Shown here one piece after another: positions 63,026-64,000 of a stretch of 64,000 bases of DNA (positions within the stretch are counted from its first letter, which is position 1; every line of letters begins with the position of its first letter). Origin of the DNA: Xanthomonas campestris pv. badrii (GTDB taxonomy: Bacteria > Pseudomonadota > Gammaproteobacteria > Xanthomonadales > Xanthomonadaceae); contig NZ_CP051651.1 of NCBI RefSeq assembly GCF_012848175.1, positions 992,001-1,056,000 of the forward strand, read 5' to 3'. The notes under the pieces were generated by a model. The model was not told the DNA's origin. It saw only the letters and a program-made list of their open reading frames with translations, and ran no database searches. The position numbers and the translations under genes were made by a program.

Positions 63026-63283
63026 TGGGACTCCGTGGGGTAACGCTCTCGACCCGAAATCGGATCTGCGTTGGATTATTACATGCGTGGCCTGAAGCGG
63101 CGACCCGGCGCGTGCTCGGCGGCCGGGTCGCGCGTGCCGGCGATGGGCCGCCACGCAGCGCCCGATGCATGCCGCCGCCACCTGCTCCGCCACCGGGGCG
63201 ACCGCTGGCCCGAAGGCGCCGGCAGGCGCATGCATGACTTCCGGCAAGAGGGCAGCGGCCGCGCTTGGGCCTAAGATGCGGAC

Positions 63284-64000
63284 ATGTTGGGATACCTCAG
63301 TCATACGCGCGTCCTGCGCTTTGCCGGCCTGTTCACCTGGGCAATGATCGCCATGCCGTTGGTGTTCATCTACTGGGCGCCCGCCGAGGACGGCGACCAC
63401 CGCAGTGTGATGGAGGCGGCGATGATGTCGGCGTTCTTCGTCGGCTTCGGGGCCAGCTATTTCTGGTTGACGCGCGGCCTGAGCAGCGGTGGCCATGCCC
63501 ACTGGTACGACCGGCTGATCCTGCTGCTGCTCACGATCTGCGCGCTCGCGGTGAGCTACCTCACCCGGACCGGGCTCGGCAGCATCCTCATGATGGTGGC
63601 GGCCGGCGTGATCCCCTGGCTGTTGCCGCTGCGCGTCGGCGTGGTCTGGCTGGTGCTGAGCCAGTTGGCCGTGCTTCCGGTCTACCACCTGTTGCTGGGG
63701 TTTCCGGTCTCCGGCGCGCTGATGCAGTCGCTGCTCTACGGCGGCTTTTCGATGTTCATCTTCGTCACCAGCCTGGTGGCCCGCCAGCAGGCAGAAGCCC
63801 GCGAGGAACAGCGCCGGCTCAACGCCGAACTGCGTGCCACCCGTGCGCTGCTGGCCGAAAGCGCGCGCATCAACGAACGCACCCGCATCTCGCGCGAGCT
63901 GCACGACCTGCTGGGGCATCACCTGACCGCGCTCAGCCTCAACCTGGAGGTGGCCGGCCACATCACCGAAGGCCAGGCCCAGGAGCATGTGCGCCAGGCG
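63284..64000 (+). CDS. DesK/NarL-type sensor histidine kinase (3' end outside window)
   Basis: The frame from ATG 63284 stays open to the edge for 239 codons. Five or six membrane segments fill the first 165 residues (RFAGLFTWAMIAMPLVFIYW, LILLLLTICALAVSYL, FSMFIFVTSLVARQQ). A coiled coil (AREEQRRLNAELRATRALLA) leads into the HisKA_3 dimerisation and phosphoacceptor block RISRELHDLLGHHLTALSLN, with His in ELHDLLGHH. The ATPase domain lies beyond the window. A LuxR-type response regulator should follow. Confidence 0.88.
   Translation, partial: MLGYLSHTRVLRFAGLFTWAMIAMPLVFIYWAPAEDGDHRSVMEAAMMSAFFVGFGASYFWLTRGLSSGGHAHWYDRLILLLLTICALAVSYLTRTGLGSILMMVAAGVIPWLLPLRVGVVWLVLSQLAVLPVYHLLLGFPVSGALMQSLLYGGFSMFIFVTSLVARQQAEAREEQRRLNAELRATRALLAESARINERTRISRELHDLLGHHLTALSLNLEVAGHITEGQAQEHVRQA

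Overview
The window is GC-rich, almost wholly coding chromosomal DNA from a plant-associated gammaproteobacterium, most likely Xanthomonas. The supporting evidence is an XopQ-type type III effector gene behind a HrpX plant-inducible-promoter (PIP) box, a lexA2-imuA-imuB-dnaE2 mutagenesis cassette with its own LexA2 box, a bacterial ACE homologue (peptidase family M2), a GH92 mannosidase, and small hairpin-rich repeats of the kind scattered through Xanthomonas chromosomes. I cannot fix the species from the sequence. No rRNA, tRNA, transposase, integrase or CRISPR array was seen.

Layout. 1-2455: xopQ (its 3' end lies outside the window) and, divergent from it, an unrecognised 250-residue protein gene. 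Each has a consensus PIP box and a correctly spaced -10 element, so this is the most interesting locus: a bidirectional hrp-regulated promoter driving one known and one candidate effector. 2525-7743: TetR regulator, histidine phosphatase, NAD(P)H-hydrate dehydratase, two long hairpin repeats, a decayed GH30 glycosidase, a short-chain dehydrogenase and a DUF429 gene cut by an in-frame TAG. 7745-17933: GH92 mannosidase, AlkB-type dioxygenase, a cyclic-nucleotide-binding/thioredoxin-reductase-like fusion, an EAL protein, an HD hydrolase and a second UvrA. 18010-22300: a GH3 beta-glucosidase remnant and a paoABC-type molybdenum aldehyde oxidase operon. 22574-25366: small genes, including a GIY-YIG-like protein, a cupin, a histone-H1-like protein and an AbrB/Doc toxin-antitoxin pair. 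25473-31621: the SOS mutagenesis cassette.

31965-40289: HDOD protein, OPT transporter, an outer-membrane-type protein, an S9 peptidase, a secreted small protein and a PAS-AraC regulator. 40339-40686: two palindromic repeats; part of one is also present, inverted, at 15177. 40925-49222: large catalase, aldo/keto reductase, lipoprotein esterase, and gcvP under a tandem glycine riboswitch. 49412-53165: Bcr/CflA transporter, a small protein and the M2 dipeptidase. 53400-59828: phosphoethanolamine transferase, PAP2 phosphatase and ArnT-like glycosyltransferase next to a ColRS-like two-component system, together a probable envelope or lipid A modification unit. 59925-63025: a small zincin-like protein and the minE-minD-minC-acetyltransferase operon. 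63284-64000: the start of a DesK-type histidine kinase.

Functional themes are virulence and its regulation (hrp-controlled pair), stress and mutagenesis (LexA2 cassette, catalase, AlkB, UvrA paralogue), glycan use with visible gene decay (GH92 intact, GH30 and GH3 remnants), and envelope modification. Start codons were chosen from ribosome-binding sites and family N-termini and are approximate where noted.
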